From Nitrososphaeraceae archaeon (GTDB lineage: Archaea; Thermoproteota; Nitrososphaeria; Nitrososphaerales; Nitrososphaeraceae), in assembly GCA_025922735.1 (NCBI GenBank), contig JAICHI010000038.1, positions 1 through 9,060 of the forward strand: a stretch of DNA of 9,060 nucleotides, written 5' to 3'. The notes under the pieces are model-generated. The model saw nothing but the letters and a program-made list of their open reading frames with translations. It did no database searches and was not told the origin of the DNA. The first letter of the stretch is position 1, and each line of letters begins with the position of its first letter. The translations under genes and the position numbers were made by a program. Shown here in pieces: positions 1-6,308 of this stretch.

Positions 1-662
1 CCGCTCCTAAATGCTATTGCCCTAGCCGACGACCTGTCCCGTACTCCACGCCTGTTGGCATCAGTATTTTGCGGCAATGATGTTCCATGTTCGTCTACTA
101 TCTCAATACTAACGCTATCTTTGAATTTCATTTTCAGCGTACGTGCGATCTGTATTGCCATAGCGATATTGCCGTCGCCTATTTTCACGACTTTTTTCCT
201 TGACTCTATACCGCCAAGCATAGCCGCTACATGGTTAATCGCATCCTGAGGCGAAGATTCGACAACTGCACTTGCGATCTCTTGATGCAGATAGATGGCA
301 GATATTCCGATCCTGCTGCCTGGATCTATTCCTATGATCAGTTGATCATCTACTACCCGTTCGCCCATAATGCTTCGCAGGATCTTTGCCTTGGCAATTG
401 CGGGGTATTTTTCAAGTTCAGTATCAATCATGACTATGCCTTTCTTGTTTACAATGCCAGCCTCATCCTTCGTAGTAATAATGACTTTAGCATTTGATAC
501 TGCAGCTTCCTCTGGCGATAGCGAGTCAAACTGCAGCTCCATTAGCCTTAGGGCACATGTTATGTTATAGTATGGACGGCCGCGAACAGTCGCGACTGTG
601 ATCTTGTGATATGAAAGCTCCTCCTCGGTTAGGGGCGTTTCATCAACATGGAGTTTAAGCAA
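1..662 (-). CDS. RuvC/YqgF-like (RNase H fold) protein, partial at the window edge
   Basis: The frame is open from a TTG at 662-660 to the window edge, giving 220 residues without the C-terminus. Residues 1-105 form an N-terminal region I do not recognise. Residues 110-122 read IGIDPGSRIGISA, the first strand of RuvC/YqgF-type RNase H folds with its catalytic Asp (D113). Later motifs fit the same fold: KIGDGN near 160-165, VDEHGTS at 189-195 (compare the VDERLTT type of YqgF), and RDRSSARAIAFR at 208-219, where D209 would be the C-terminal acidic residue. The fold suggests nucleic-acid cleavage or binding, but the substrate is unknown. The TTG start is chosen because a TAA lies five codons upstream and no ATG lies in frame before residue 41. 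It follows the coiled-coil gene by 23 bases, so co-transcription is likely. Fold confidence is good; activity is inference. Confidence 0.7.
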   Translation of the reverse strand, partial: MLKLHVDETPLTEEELSYHKITVATVRGRPYYNITCALRLMELQFDSLSPEEAAVSNAKVIITTKDEAGIVNKKGIVMIDTELEKYPAIAKAKILRSIMGERVVDDQLIIGIDPGSRIGISAIYLHQEIASAVVESSPQDAINHVAAMLGGIESRKKVVKIGDGNIAMAIQIARTLKMKFKDSVSIEIVDEHGTSLPQNTDANRRGVRDRSSARAIAFRS

Positions 663-685
663 TAAGTGCTTTTAAAGCTTATGGA

Positions 686-1174
686 TTAGCTGACCGGCTT
701 GCCGTCTGAGGTATATTTCCTGATCTTGGCGGGTTGATGCACGGAAGATGATGAGGATAATTGTGAATTTTTTTCTACCTTTTGTGTAGTCACTGGCATA
801 GTAGTCGCATCACCCAGAACTGCCTGGACTATACTATCAACCGCTGCGTCAAATGATGCTTTGATGTTCTTCCTAATGTTGGCAAGGTTTGCTCTCCCAA
901 TCTCAGCTATTTCTTCGGACTCAGCCTCGGCCTCTGCTTTGGCGCTATCCACTATTTGCTTGGCTTCCTCGTTTGCAAGAGTGATTATCTGTTGCTTTAG
1001 CTTCTCAATTTCTTCATCAGAATGGGCAATTATGTGCCTTTTCATTTCCTCGACGCGACCGTACATCTCATCGATGTCATTTTCAAGCTCAGACAAAGCG
1101 CTGACAATAGTTTCGACTGCAGAATGTGAAGTTGGTGGTGGAATGTCAGTGTGCACCGTCTTTCCCTTTGCCAA
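686..1174 (-). CDS. Coiled-coil protein resembling A/V-type ATP synthase peripheral-stalk subunit H
   Basis: This 162-residue protein is dominated by a charged helical segment from about residue 25 to 118. Its core is rich in Glu, Ala and Lys (EEAKQIVDSAKAEAEAESEE at 69-88) and ends in an NIRKNIKASFDAAVDSIVQAVLG-like stretch. That layout, Ala/Glu heptads followed by an amphipathic AV-x-x-IV-x-x-VL end, is seen in the small archaeal ATP synthase stalk subunit H (AhaH/NtpF type), which pairs with subunit E. The residues after 121 are a family-atypical tail with a Ser run (140-145) and a basic end. The start is TTG at 1174-1172; the first ATG in frame is at residue 38. No other ATP synthase subunit is nearby, so the protein could instead be an unrelated coiled-coil factor tied to its neighbours NAC and the RuvC-like gene. 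Protein-coding status is solid; the family call is tentative. Confidence 0.6.
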   Translation of the reverse strand: MAKGKTVHTDIPPPTSHSAVETIVSALSELENDIDEMYGRVEEMKRHIIAHSDEEIEKLKQQIITLANEEAKQIVDSAKAEAEAESEEIAEIGRANLANIRKNIKASFDAAVDSIVQAVLGDATTMPVTTQKVEKNSQLSSSSSVHQPAKIRKYTSDGKPVS

Positions 1175-1202
1175 GATATTAAAATCAAAAGTAGTAGAGA
1201 GG

Positions 1203-1212
1203 GATATTAAAA
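1203..1212 (-). promoter_or_regulatory. TATA-like box for coiled-coil gene
   Basis: TTTTAATATC on the minus strand is centred about 33 bases upstream of the TTG start at 1174, predicting a leader of about 8-10 bases. An identical 10-mer sits at 1175-1184, immediately against the start codon. The distal copy is at the right distance to be the TATA box; the role of the proximal copy is unclear. Confidence 0.4.
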
Positions 1213-1219
1213 CTAAGTG

Positions 1220-1555
1220 CTATGTGGCAAGGCTAAGTATGGCCTGCGCCATGTCTCCCTTGCTCTCAGTGAGGGCCTGTATCGCCTTTTCCCTAGAAAC
1301 ACTAGCCTGTTGCATGACAAGTATAACATCCTCTTCCTTAAACGCAGGGACCTCTCGCTGTTTTTCTTCAATGTCTGATGCAATGACTTGAAAAATAGTG
1401 CTGTCCTTGCCCTTCATTTCGATTACCTGCGGCTTGATGAGATAAAGCTCTTTTGTCTCAGTCTTGATAATCACTTCTTCTACATTATCCATCGTCTTCA
1501 TGTCAAGGCCCATCTTATCGAGCATGCGCCTCATTTCACGATTGCCGCGCATCAT
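1220..1555 (-). CDS. nac: Nascent polypeptide-associated complex protein (archaeal NAC, alpha type)
   Basis: This 111-residue protein has the two-part archaeal NAC layout. A basic N-terminus with RGNREMRRMLDKMGLD leads into the NAC beta-barrel (about residues 18-60, with VEEVIIKTETKELYLIKPQV). A UBA-like helical domain follows (about 73-109, EEDVILVMQQASVSREKAIQ). Archaeal NAC homodimerises, binds ribosomes through the basic N-terminal segment and contacts nascent chains in the cytosol. Length matches the family. Two tandem ATG codons (1555-1553 and 1552-1550) could both start it. A TATA-like AATAAAAGG at 1583-1591 would place transcription start a few bases upstream, and no Shine-Dalgarno is visible. 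It begins 14 bases after the PUA gene's stop, and PUA-NAC adjacency is a recurring archaeal arrangement. High confidence. Confidence 0.95.
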   Translation of the reverse strand: MMRGNREMRRMLDKMGLDMKTMDNVEEVIIKTETKELYLIKPQVIEMKGKDSTIFQVIASDIEEKQREVPAFKEEDVILVMQQASVSREKAIQALTESKGDMAQAILSLAT

Positions 1556-1569
1556 ATATTATGCCTCGA

Positions 1570-2088
1570 TTACTCCGTTCTACCTTTTATTCCTTGTCGA
1601 ACCTTTACTGCTACTCCTTTGCGATATTGCTTCATCAGTCTTGAGGGGAGCATTGCAATGCCGACAGCTACCACCCTTCTGCTACTAGTATCACTGCCGC
1701 CACTGCTACTATTACTATTGCCATCAATGACTGCGACGTCTGATCCAACTTTGATGTTAGAACCACACCAGTCGACGTGCTTACAAAAAAGCGACCGACC
1801 TTCGCTTACAAATGGCACAGCCTCCTGCATCGGCTTAACGCAGTTCTCCCAGAACTGCTTACTATTCTCAAGTAGATACTGGGCACCCATAATGGTAAGT
1901 GCAAGCCCGCCATCGGTCCGCAACGTTAAGGCCAGCCTGCCACCTATGCTAAAGTTCTTTATTCGGCCAGTCCGCCTTGAAAAGTTGAATTGAATATCAG
2001 CCGGCAGGGCATCTGAGACTCCTGCTCCAAATATGGCATCGACGTGCCTGTGTACTTTTTCTCTTGCATTGATCGGCAGAGGATTCAA
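1570..2088 (-). CDS. PUA-domain RNA-binding protein
   Basis: This 172-residue protein has an N-terminal domain (about 1-85) typical of small archaeal PUA proteins, including FGAGVSDALP and the ALTLRTDGGLALTIMGAQYL strands. A C-terminal PUA domain follows at about 94-168: VPFVSEGRSLFCKHV, then a hydrophobic strand before an insert, then VVAVGIAMLPSRLMKQYRKG and VAVKVRQG. PUA domains bind structured RNA in tRNA/rRNA modification enzymes. No catalytic domain is present, so it is likely an RNA-binding factor linked to translation. A Ser/Gly/Asn-rich insert (about 124-137) extends the loop between two PUA strands. The start is TTG at 2088-2086, with an in-frame TAA four codons upstream (the TAA-CAT-GCG-TTG series), so no earlier start exists. 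A TATA-like element about 28 bases upstream supports a leaderless mRNA. It is the first gene of the run leading to NAC. Confidence 0.88.
   Translation of the reverse strand: MNPLPINAREKVHRHVDAIFGAGVSDALPADIQFNFSRRTGRIKNFSIGGRLALTLRTDGGLALTIMGAQYLLENSKQFWENCVKPMQEAVPFVSEGRSLFCKHVDWCGSNIKVGSDVAVIDGNSNSSSGGSDTSSRRVVAVGIAMLPSRLMKQYRKGVAVKVRQGIKGRTE
1583..1591 (-). promoter_or_regulatory. TATA-like box for NAC gene
   Basis: AATAAAAGG on the minus strand is centred about 32 bases from the NAC ATG, inside the last codons of the PUA gene. It would give a leader of only a few bases. This suggests NAC can be transcribed independently as well as from the upstream PUA promoter. Confidence 0.4.
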
Positions 2089-2112
2089 CGCATGTTACTC
2101 TCTTCATATACC

Positions 2113-2124
2113 ACATAAATATAA
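2113..2124 (-). promoter_or_regulatory. TATA-like box for the PUA-NAC operon
   Basis: On the minus strand the AT-rich stretch TTATATTTATGT lies about 26-30 bases before the TTG start of the PUA gene. Transcription would begin at or within a few bases of the start codon. It shares the 106-base divergent region with the plus-strand PhoU promoter. Confidence 0.5.
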
Positions 2125-2162
2125 TTCCATTTGTAGCCCTCATCTATATAGATTCACAATAC

Positions 2163-2172
2163 GAATATATAG
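2163..2172 (+). promoter_or_regulatory. TATA-like box for the AbrB-PhoU gene
   Basis: AATATATAGA is centred about 27 bases upstream of the ATG at 2195, predicting an essentially leaderless transcript. A second TATA-like CTATATA at 2144-2150 is too far for a leaderless start but could serve a longer one. The box supports the ATG at 2195 over earlier in-frame starts that would overlap the PUA gene. Confidence 0.5.
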
Positions 2173-2194
2173 AACCTCTAGAAAGTCTAGCTCA

Positions 2195-3277
2195 ATGGAA
2201 AAAACACATATCGAAGAGGCTATCAATGGCAAAGGCCTCTTACAAAGCGAAGAGACTAGAAAATTACAATACACTGGTGGCTCTTCTTACATTGTATCTT
2301 TACCAAAAAAGTGGATTCAAGATCTAGGCTTGAAGCAGGGAGACCACGTCGTAATTTTAAGACAGGGCAATTCTACACTCCAAATAGCACCTGCGTCAAA
2401 GAGACCCATCAAAGAGCAAAAGGAGGCAACAATTGAAGTCGGCAAGGATCACAACCCGTATTTTATTGCGCGCAAGCTGATTGCTCTCTATTTTCTTGGC
2501 TTTAACGTAATTAATGTTATTCCCAAAGAGGACAGGCTGCTTGTGGAACAGAGGGAAGTTATCAAGAACATCATCAGGCGCGTCCTTATGGGTACAGAGA
2601 TCATTGCTGACTCAGCTACAGGCATTACATTACAAGTGCTTATCAATCTACTTGACTTGTCTGTCGATACAGCATTCAAGCGAATGTTGCTTATCGCCAA
2701 GTCGATGCATCGCGATACTCTTCTTTCTCTGAGAGAAAATAATGTCGAGCTTGCACAGGAAGTAATCAAGTCTGACGACGAGGTTGACAGGTTCAGCTTT
2801 TACATCGTGCGGCAGTTGAAGATAGCAATCAAGAACGAATATTTGCTGAAAGAGATAGGGCTTGAGGAGCCGCGCAACTGCCTTGGATACAGGCTGATAG
2901 CCAAGTCAGTTGAGCGGGTGGCAGACCATGCAGTAACAATAGCCAAAGATGTCATAGAGATCCGCCAGCCACTCAACAAAGACATTGTGGAGAAAATATC
3001 CAACATGAGCTACTTTGCACTGGAGGTGCTCGACGATTCATGTTTGTCAATGTTTAAGCGCGACTACGAAGCTGCGGATAGAGCGATTGAAAAGGCCCGC
3101 AAGATAGACGAGATGGAAAAGGCAATACTGCGCACAGTGTCTAAACCTAGAGATGTCAACGAACTATATAGAATCAAGCTGATAACGGAGAACATTCGCA
3201 GGGTTGCAGAATATGCAAGCGATATTGCAGAAATAGTGATCAATATGACAGTTCAGCAGACTCTGAGAAAAGGCTAA
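2195..3277 (+). CDS. PhoU-family regulator with N-terminal AbrB/SpoVT-like domain
   Basis: This 360-residue protein has an N-terminal swapped-hairpin AbrB/MazE-like DNA-binding domain at about 22-66 (LQYTGGSSYIVSLPKKWI, then GLKQGDHVVI). A linker follows, then two PhoU-type helical repeats (about 150-256 and 265-352). PhoU metal-binding-like signatures are visible at SVERVADHAVTIAKD (238-252) and NIRRVAEYASDIAEIV (333-348). Archaeal proteins of this layout are thought to couple phosphate status to gene expression. No pst phosphate transporter gene is in this window. The longer frame from 2033 is rejected because its first 54 codons lie across the divergent promoter and the PUA gene and do not look like protein. 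ATG 2195 fits the TATA box. MBF1 follows after 27 bases, so read-through is possible. Domain assignment is strong; regulon unknown. Confidence 0.9.
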   Translation: MEKTHIEEAINGKGLLQSEETRKLQYTGGSSYIVSLPKKWIQDLGLKQGDHVVILRQGNSTLQIAPASKRPIKEQKEATIEVGKDHNPYFIARKLIALYFLGFNVINVIPKEDRLLVEQREVIKNIIRRVLMGTEIIADSATGITLQVLINLLDLSVDTAFKRMLLIAKSMHRDTLLSLRENNVELAQEVIKSDDEVDRFSFYIVRQLKIAIKNEYLLKEIGLEEPRNCLGYRLIAKSVERVADHAVTIAKDVIEIRQPLNKDIVEKISNMSYFALEVLDDSCLSMFKRDYEAADRAIEKARKIDEMEKAILRTVSKPRDVNELYRIKLITENIRRVAEYASDIAEIVINMTVQQTLRKG

Positions 3278-3304
3278 ATCCGCCCCTCACATATTTGAAC
3301 TCAA

Positions 3305-3712
3305 ATGTCATACTGCGAGCTTTGCGGGCACCAGACTTTCGAGAAAAAGATGGTGGTAGTAGACGGCACAGTATTCAATGTTTGTATCGCATGCTCAAAA
3401 CGAGGAAAGCCCTATACATCGCCGCAGATTGCAGTCAAGAAGAAAAAGCCATTTGCAGCAAAAAAACCACAGAAAAAGATTGGGCTAGCAGATGAAACTA
3501 TCCTTACACCTAATTTTGCAAGGCTGATAAGAGAAACCAGAATGAAGATGGGTCTGACGCATGAACAGCTCGGCATGAAGATGAACGAGAAAGCACAGAT
3601 TCTCAAAAAGTTTGAGACAGGCTCTCTCAAACCCGATGAGATATTTGCAAAAAAGCTGGAACGCTATCTGGGGATCAAGCTGTACGTCAGCGCCAATAGC
3701 GATGAGGAATAA
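3305..3712 (+). CDS. mbf1: Multiprotein bridging factor 1 homologue (Zn ribbon plus HTH)
   Basis: This 135-residue protein opens with an archaeal Zn-ribbon having two CxxC pairs (C4, C7, C27, C30). A Lys-rich linker follows (about 44-59, KKKKPFAAKKPQKK). A cro/Xre-type helix-turn-helix comes next (about 71-125, with FARLIRETRMKMGLTHEQLG and KFETGSLKP). This is the layout of archaeal MBF1 proteins, which are conserved across archaea and linked to ribosomes and translation rather than clearly to transcription. The ATG at 3305 is the first in frame before the Cys motif. The stop TAA is followed immediately by the HflX ATG, so the two genes are almost certainly co-transcribed. No strong TATA box is evident in the 27 bases upstream, so transcription may come partly from the PhoU gene. 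Length and motifs match the family well. Confidence 0.93.
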   Translation: MSYCELCGHQTFEKKMVVVDGTVFNVCIACSKRGKPYTSPQIAVKKKKPFAAKKPQKKIGLADETILTPNFARLIRETRMKMGLTHEQLGMKMNEKAQILKKFETGSLKPDEIFAKKLERYLGIKLYVSANSDEE

Positions 3713-4819
3713 ATGTCAAATTACAGAAAGGCTATTCTCATAACATATCCTGTCGAACATACGATAAATGAAGCAATATCGCTTGCCAATACGGCTGGCT
3801 ATTCTGTCATCAAGACTGTGACCCAGCGTCAGATAACAAAATCAAGATTTGGGATTGGTCGGGGGAAAGCAGAAGAAGTAAAAGAGGTTGTCAAGGAGAT
3901 CAAGCCGGATGCCATCATATTTGACGAAACGATTAAGCCAACTCAGATATACAATCTAGCAAGCTTGTGCAAGGTGGAGATAATTGATAGGGAGCGATTG
4001 ATCTTGGAGATTTTTGAGCGGCGAGCAAGTACTACTGAATCTCATATCCAGATCAAGCTTGCTCAATTGCGCTATGATATGGCAAGGGCGCGTGAAAAGG
4101 TCAGACTTGCAAGGGCAGGAGAGCAACCAGGATTCTACGGCCTTGGCAAGTATGAGGCCGACATCTATTTTCTTGACATAAGGAGGCGAGCTGCGATGCT
4201 AAAGAAAAAACTTGAAAAAGAGGAAACAAGGCGGCATTTGCACAGGAACCAGCGAGCAAAGGTCGGCCTGCCGACAGTATCGCTTGCCGGCTACACTTCC
4301 GCCGGCAAAACTACACTGTTCAATAAGATGACAGGCGAGACCAAAGTTACTGGACAAGGCATCTTTACTACCCTTTCTACATTTACTCGGGCAATAGACC
4401 TGCAGGGCGGCAAAGTGTTGCTAAATGACACTATCGGCTTTATCAGCAAGCTGCCACCGTATATGATCGACGCGTTCAAATCAACTCTTGATGAGCTAAC
4501 CTATGCAAGCCTTGTACTTTTGGTGCTTGATATAAGCGAGCCGGCTGATGAAATAAGAAGGAAATTTGAGAGCTCTCGTGACGTAATAAATGAGTTTGAG
4601 GTGCCAGACACAAAGATAATTTATGTTCTCAATAAGGCCGACCTGACCACTGTTGAAGACGCATTTCATAAGGCCGATCAACTTGGCATCTTGGACAGCA
4701 AACGCTTGCTTGCAGTATCTGCCAAGACAGGCTATAACATTGATCAGTTGAAGAATCTGATAACATCAAGACTGTTTGAAACTAAAAAAATCAGAGGCAA
4801 ACAAGAGATTAGCATTTAA
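3713..4819 (+). CDS. hflX: HflX-type GTPase
   Basis: This 368-residue protein has an N-terminal HflX domain (about 1-105, with RFGIGRGKAEEV and IIFDETIKPTQIYNLA). A helical linker (about 110-182) includes SHIQIKLAQLRYDMARAREK and GLGKYEADIYFLDIRRR. The G domain starts near 186. G motifs are G1 GYTSAGKT (193-200), G2 region FTTLSTFTR (218-226), G3 DTIGF (239-243), G4 NKAD (307-310) and G5 SAKTG (336-340). HflX binds the large ribosomal subunit and rescues or splits stalled ribosomes in bacteria; the archaeal protein binds 50S subunits and hydrolyses GTP. The linker carries GLGKYEAD where bacterial forms have GPGETQLE, an archaeal-type variant. It starts directly after the mbf1 stop and precedes Trm56, fitting a translation-linked operon. 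High confidence. Confidence 0.96.
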   Translation: MSNYRKAILITYPVEHTINEAISLANTAGYSVIKTVTQRQITKSRFGIGRGKAEEVKEVVKEIKPDAIIFDETIKPTQIYNLASLCKVEIIDRERLILEIFERRASTTESHIQIKLAQLRYDMARAREKVRLARAGEQPGFYGLGKYEADIYFLDIRRRAAMLKKKLEKEETRRHLHRNQRAKVGLPTVSLAGYTSAGKTTLFNKMTGETKVTGQGIFTTLSTFTRAIDLQGGKVLLNDTIGFISKLPPYMIDAFKSTLDELTYASLVLLVLDISEPADEIRRKFESSRDVINEFEVPDTKIIYVLNKADLTTVEDAFHKADQLGILDSKRLLAVSAKTGYNIDQLKNLITSRLFETKKIRGKQEISI

Positions 4820-4821
4820 CT

Positions 4822-4828
4822 GAGGGAG
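4822..4828 (+). promoter_or_regulatory. Shine-Dalgarno-like site for trm56
   Basis: GAGGGAG lies 7 bases before the GTG at 4836 in the short gap after hflX. It is one of the few purine-rich ribosome-binding sites in the window and supports the GTG start of an internal operon gene. Confidence 0.5.
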
Positions 4829-4835
4829 AGAAAAG

Positions 4836-5363
4836 GTGAACATATCAGTACTCAGGATAGGCCATAGGCTTGTGCGTGACGACAGGGTGACGACGCATGC
4901 TGCACTTGTCGCACGGGCATTTGGCGCAGATATGATATACATGACAGGCGTCTCAAACGGGTCTATCAATGACACAGTTTCAAGCGTATCTAAGAGGTGG
5001 GGCGGTAGGTTCAAAGTCGAGATCATACAGGATTGGAAAAGTCTTGCAAAAGCTTGGAAAAAGGAAGGTGGCAAAGTGGCTCACCTTACAATGTATGGCA
5101 TCAATATTGATGATATCGCGGAAAGGCTGCGCAAAGAAAACAAGCTACTGGTAATAATTGGTGCAGAGAAAGTCCCCCAAGAAGCGTACGACCTTGCCGA
5201 TTACAACATTGCGATTGGCAACCAACCTCACTCTGAAATTGCTGCATTGGCAATTTTTCTAGACAGGATATTCACAGGTAAGCAATTTAAAAGGGCTTTT
5301 GCTGACGCCAATTTGAAAATAGTGCCCACCGAAAAAGGAAAAGAAGTGCAGGAGAACAAGTAG
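4836..5363 (+). CDS. trm56: tRNA (cytidine(56)-2'-O)-methyltransferase, SPOUT family (aTrm56)
   Basis: This 175-residue protein matches the archaeal Trm56 family, which 2'-O-methylates C56 in the T loop of tRNA using S-adenosylmethionine. The N-terminal signature SVLRIGHRLVRDDRVTTHAA (4-23) followed by LVARAFGAD is highly characteristic. SPOUT knot elements are VAHLTMYG (81-88), LLVIIGAEKVP (104-114) and YNIAIGNQPHSEIAALAIFL (123-142). These contain the AdoMet-binding loop and the trefoil knot crossing. The start is GTG at 4836, with a Shine-Dalgarno-like site upstream and no better candidate before the conserved motif. It is 16 bases downstream of hflX, so tRNA modification is coupled here to ribosome-associated genes. 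The charged C-terminal tail (about 160-175) is not needed for the fold. A T5 run downstream may terminate the operon. Confidence 0.95.
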   Translation: MNISVLRIGHRLVRDDRVTTHAALVARAFGADMIYMTGVSNGSINDTVSSVSKRWGGRFKVEIIQDWKSLAKAWKKEGGKVAHLTMYGINIDDIAERLRKENKLLVIIGAEKVPQEAYDLADYNIAIGNQPHSEIAALAIFLDRIFTGKQFKRAFADANLKIVPTEKGKEVQENK

Positions 5364-5380
5364 CATAATAATCTTTTTCG
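5364..5380 (+). terminator. T-run terminator after trm56
   Basis: A T5 tract (5374-5378) in an AT-rich stretch follows the trm56 stop by about 10 bases. Archaeal RNA polymerase terminates at such U-rich tracts without needing a hairpin. The tract is short, so termination may be partial. Confidence 0.4.
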
Positions 5381-5446
5381 TTGTGCCATGTCAGGCGGCA
5401 AGAGAGAAAATCATTTACACTAACCTGGGCTGCTCTCCTCTTCATT

Positions 5447-5480
5447 GAGATGAGAAAATAATAATAATAAGTATCATCTC
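5447..5480. repeat. Inverted repeat between convergent genes
   Basis: GAGATGA (5447-5453) and TCATCTC (5474-5480) are perfect inverted 7-mers around a 20-base A-rich loop holding a short AAT microsatellite. The hairpin sits between two convergent transcripts and could act as a bidirectional 3' end structure, although archaeal termination is usually set by U tracts. A 7-bp stem can occur by chance. Confidence 0.3.
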
Positions 5481-5544
5481 GACTCGGACAGACAGACACA
5501 GACGTATTAAACGGGTGTATTGTCTTGGTGTATATACCTCATCG

Positions 5545-6225
5545 CTACTGTTTCATCAGGCTCACTATTGCTTTGGCAATCTCTGGCCTACCGACGAGTA
5601 GCTTTATTGCATCGTCCTTGTGCTTTTTGCGGGGGTTCAGCTCTATGATGTTCAGATTGCTGTTTATCAGAAATTCAAGGTGGAGAGACTTTCTTATGAT
5701 GCTTGCATTTCTTATGCCAAATCGCTTACCGACAAGACTGTCGGGGTTTAAAGGGTCAAGTGACGATAGCCTGATAACTGCTCCTACAAATGAATCAAGC
5801 AGTGCAAAGAGTGGATCGGGTTTGTCTTCTTTTTCCTTTATGATACCCCACTTAACCTTGCTCTTTGTCATTGAGGCCAAGCTATCAAAGCTTTTGACAA
5901 ACTCACCAAACACCGATTCCATAGTAACACCGATCATGTGATCTTTTGACCTAACAAACTGCGTCGTTACCTTTTGGTCAGTAAATTCCATTCCATGGTA
6001 CTTGGCGTACAGCAGCGGCTGGCCGTATTTTACAACATAGGCTTCGCAGCAATCTATTTGCGATATAAGGTGTATAAAGTAGTTTTTGGATGTCAGATTC
6101 TTGATAGTTGCGTTCATTTTGGAGATTATCATGAGATTGAGAAGATTCCTGACAAAATCGTCGGCGTAGCCGGGAAACTCCCCGAAATCATAAAGAATCT
6201 CCTCTACGACCAAGACAATAAACAT
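5545..6225 (-). CDS. Conserved-looking hypothetical protein, unrecognised
   Basis: I do not recognise this 226-residue protein. It has no signal peptide or clear transmembrane helix. The first 12 residues are hydrophobic but interrupted by two Glu, so a cytosolic location is likely. Visible features are a Cys pair (C59-C60), a central mixed segment (about 95-160), and SLVGKRFGIRNASIIRKSLH (163-182) ahead of a strand and Lys-rich stretch (NIIELNPRKKHKDDAIKLL). Codon use resembles the neighbours, so it reads as a resident gene. ATG at 6225-6223 is supported by a TATA-like box about 37 bases upstream; later Met codons at residues 32 and 37 are alternatives. It is convergent with trm56 and divergent from the acyl-CoA synthetase, so it probably forms a single-gene unit. 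Confidence 0.8.
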   Translation of the reverse strand: MFIVLVVEEILYDFGEFPGYADDFVRNLLNLMIISKMNATIKNLTSKNYFIHLISQIDCCEAYVVKYGQPLLYAKYHGMEFTDQKVTTQFVRSKDHMIGVTMESVFGEFVKSFDSLASMTKSKVKWGIIKEKEDKPDPLFALLDSFVGAVIRLSSLDPLNPDSLVGKRFGIRNASIIRKSLHLEFLINSNLNIIELNPRKKHKDDAIKLLVGRPEIAKAIVSLMKQ

Positions 6226-6257
6226 CTTATACCCTGCACATTAGAATTTTTCTTGCA

Positions 6258-6266
6258 CTATATACC
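6258..6266 (-). promoter_or_regulatory. TATA-like box for the hypothetical gene at 6225
   Basis: GGTATATAG on the minus strand is centred about 37 bases from the ATG at 6225-6223. It predicts a leader of roughly 10-12 bases. Confidence 0.45.
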
Positions 6267-6291
6267 AAAGACGAGAGATATGTGCATCAAT

Positions 6292-6308
6292 GTCGTCGTC
6301 GTCGTCGT
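6292..6308. repeat. GTC trinucleotide microsatellite
   Basis: Five consecutive GTC units plus GT lie in the divergent gap between the hypothetical gene and the acyl-CoA synthetase. Read from an upstream in-frame ATG at 6282 it would encode an Arg run (residues 5-9), which argues that this ATG is not the true start of the synthetase. Confidence 0.7.

Noticed and set aside
861..1391. Plus-strand 176-codon frame
   Set aside because: It is the antisense of the coiled-coil and NAC genes, with Ser/Ile/Cys-rich content typical of a shadow frame.
1388..1993. Plus-strand 201-codon frame
   Set aside because: It lies antisense to NAC and the PUA gene, both of which have clear family motifs; its Leu run mirrors the Ser/Asn-rich insert codons.
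2033..2194. Upstream in-frame extension of the AbrB-PhoU gene
   Set aside because: It overlaps the PUA gene and crosses the divergent promoters, and its sequence is not protein-like; ATG 2195 fits the TATA box.
5287..5499. Minus-strand 70-codon frame from GTG, about 30 bases after a GTATATAC palindrome (5529-5536)
   Set aside because: It runs largely antisense to trm56, has a Tyr run from a microsatellite, and resembles no protein family; the TATA-like palindrome alone is not enough.
5364..5544. Possible tRNA or small RNA in the convergent gap
   Set aside because: No T-loop GGTTCRANNCC-type signature or cloverleaf stems can be seen; only a short hairpin and AT-rich sequence.
5525..5941. Plus-strand 138-codon frame
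   Set aside because: It is antisense to the 226-residue hypothetical gene, which has better composition and a promoter-like box.
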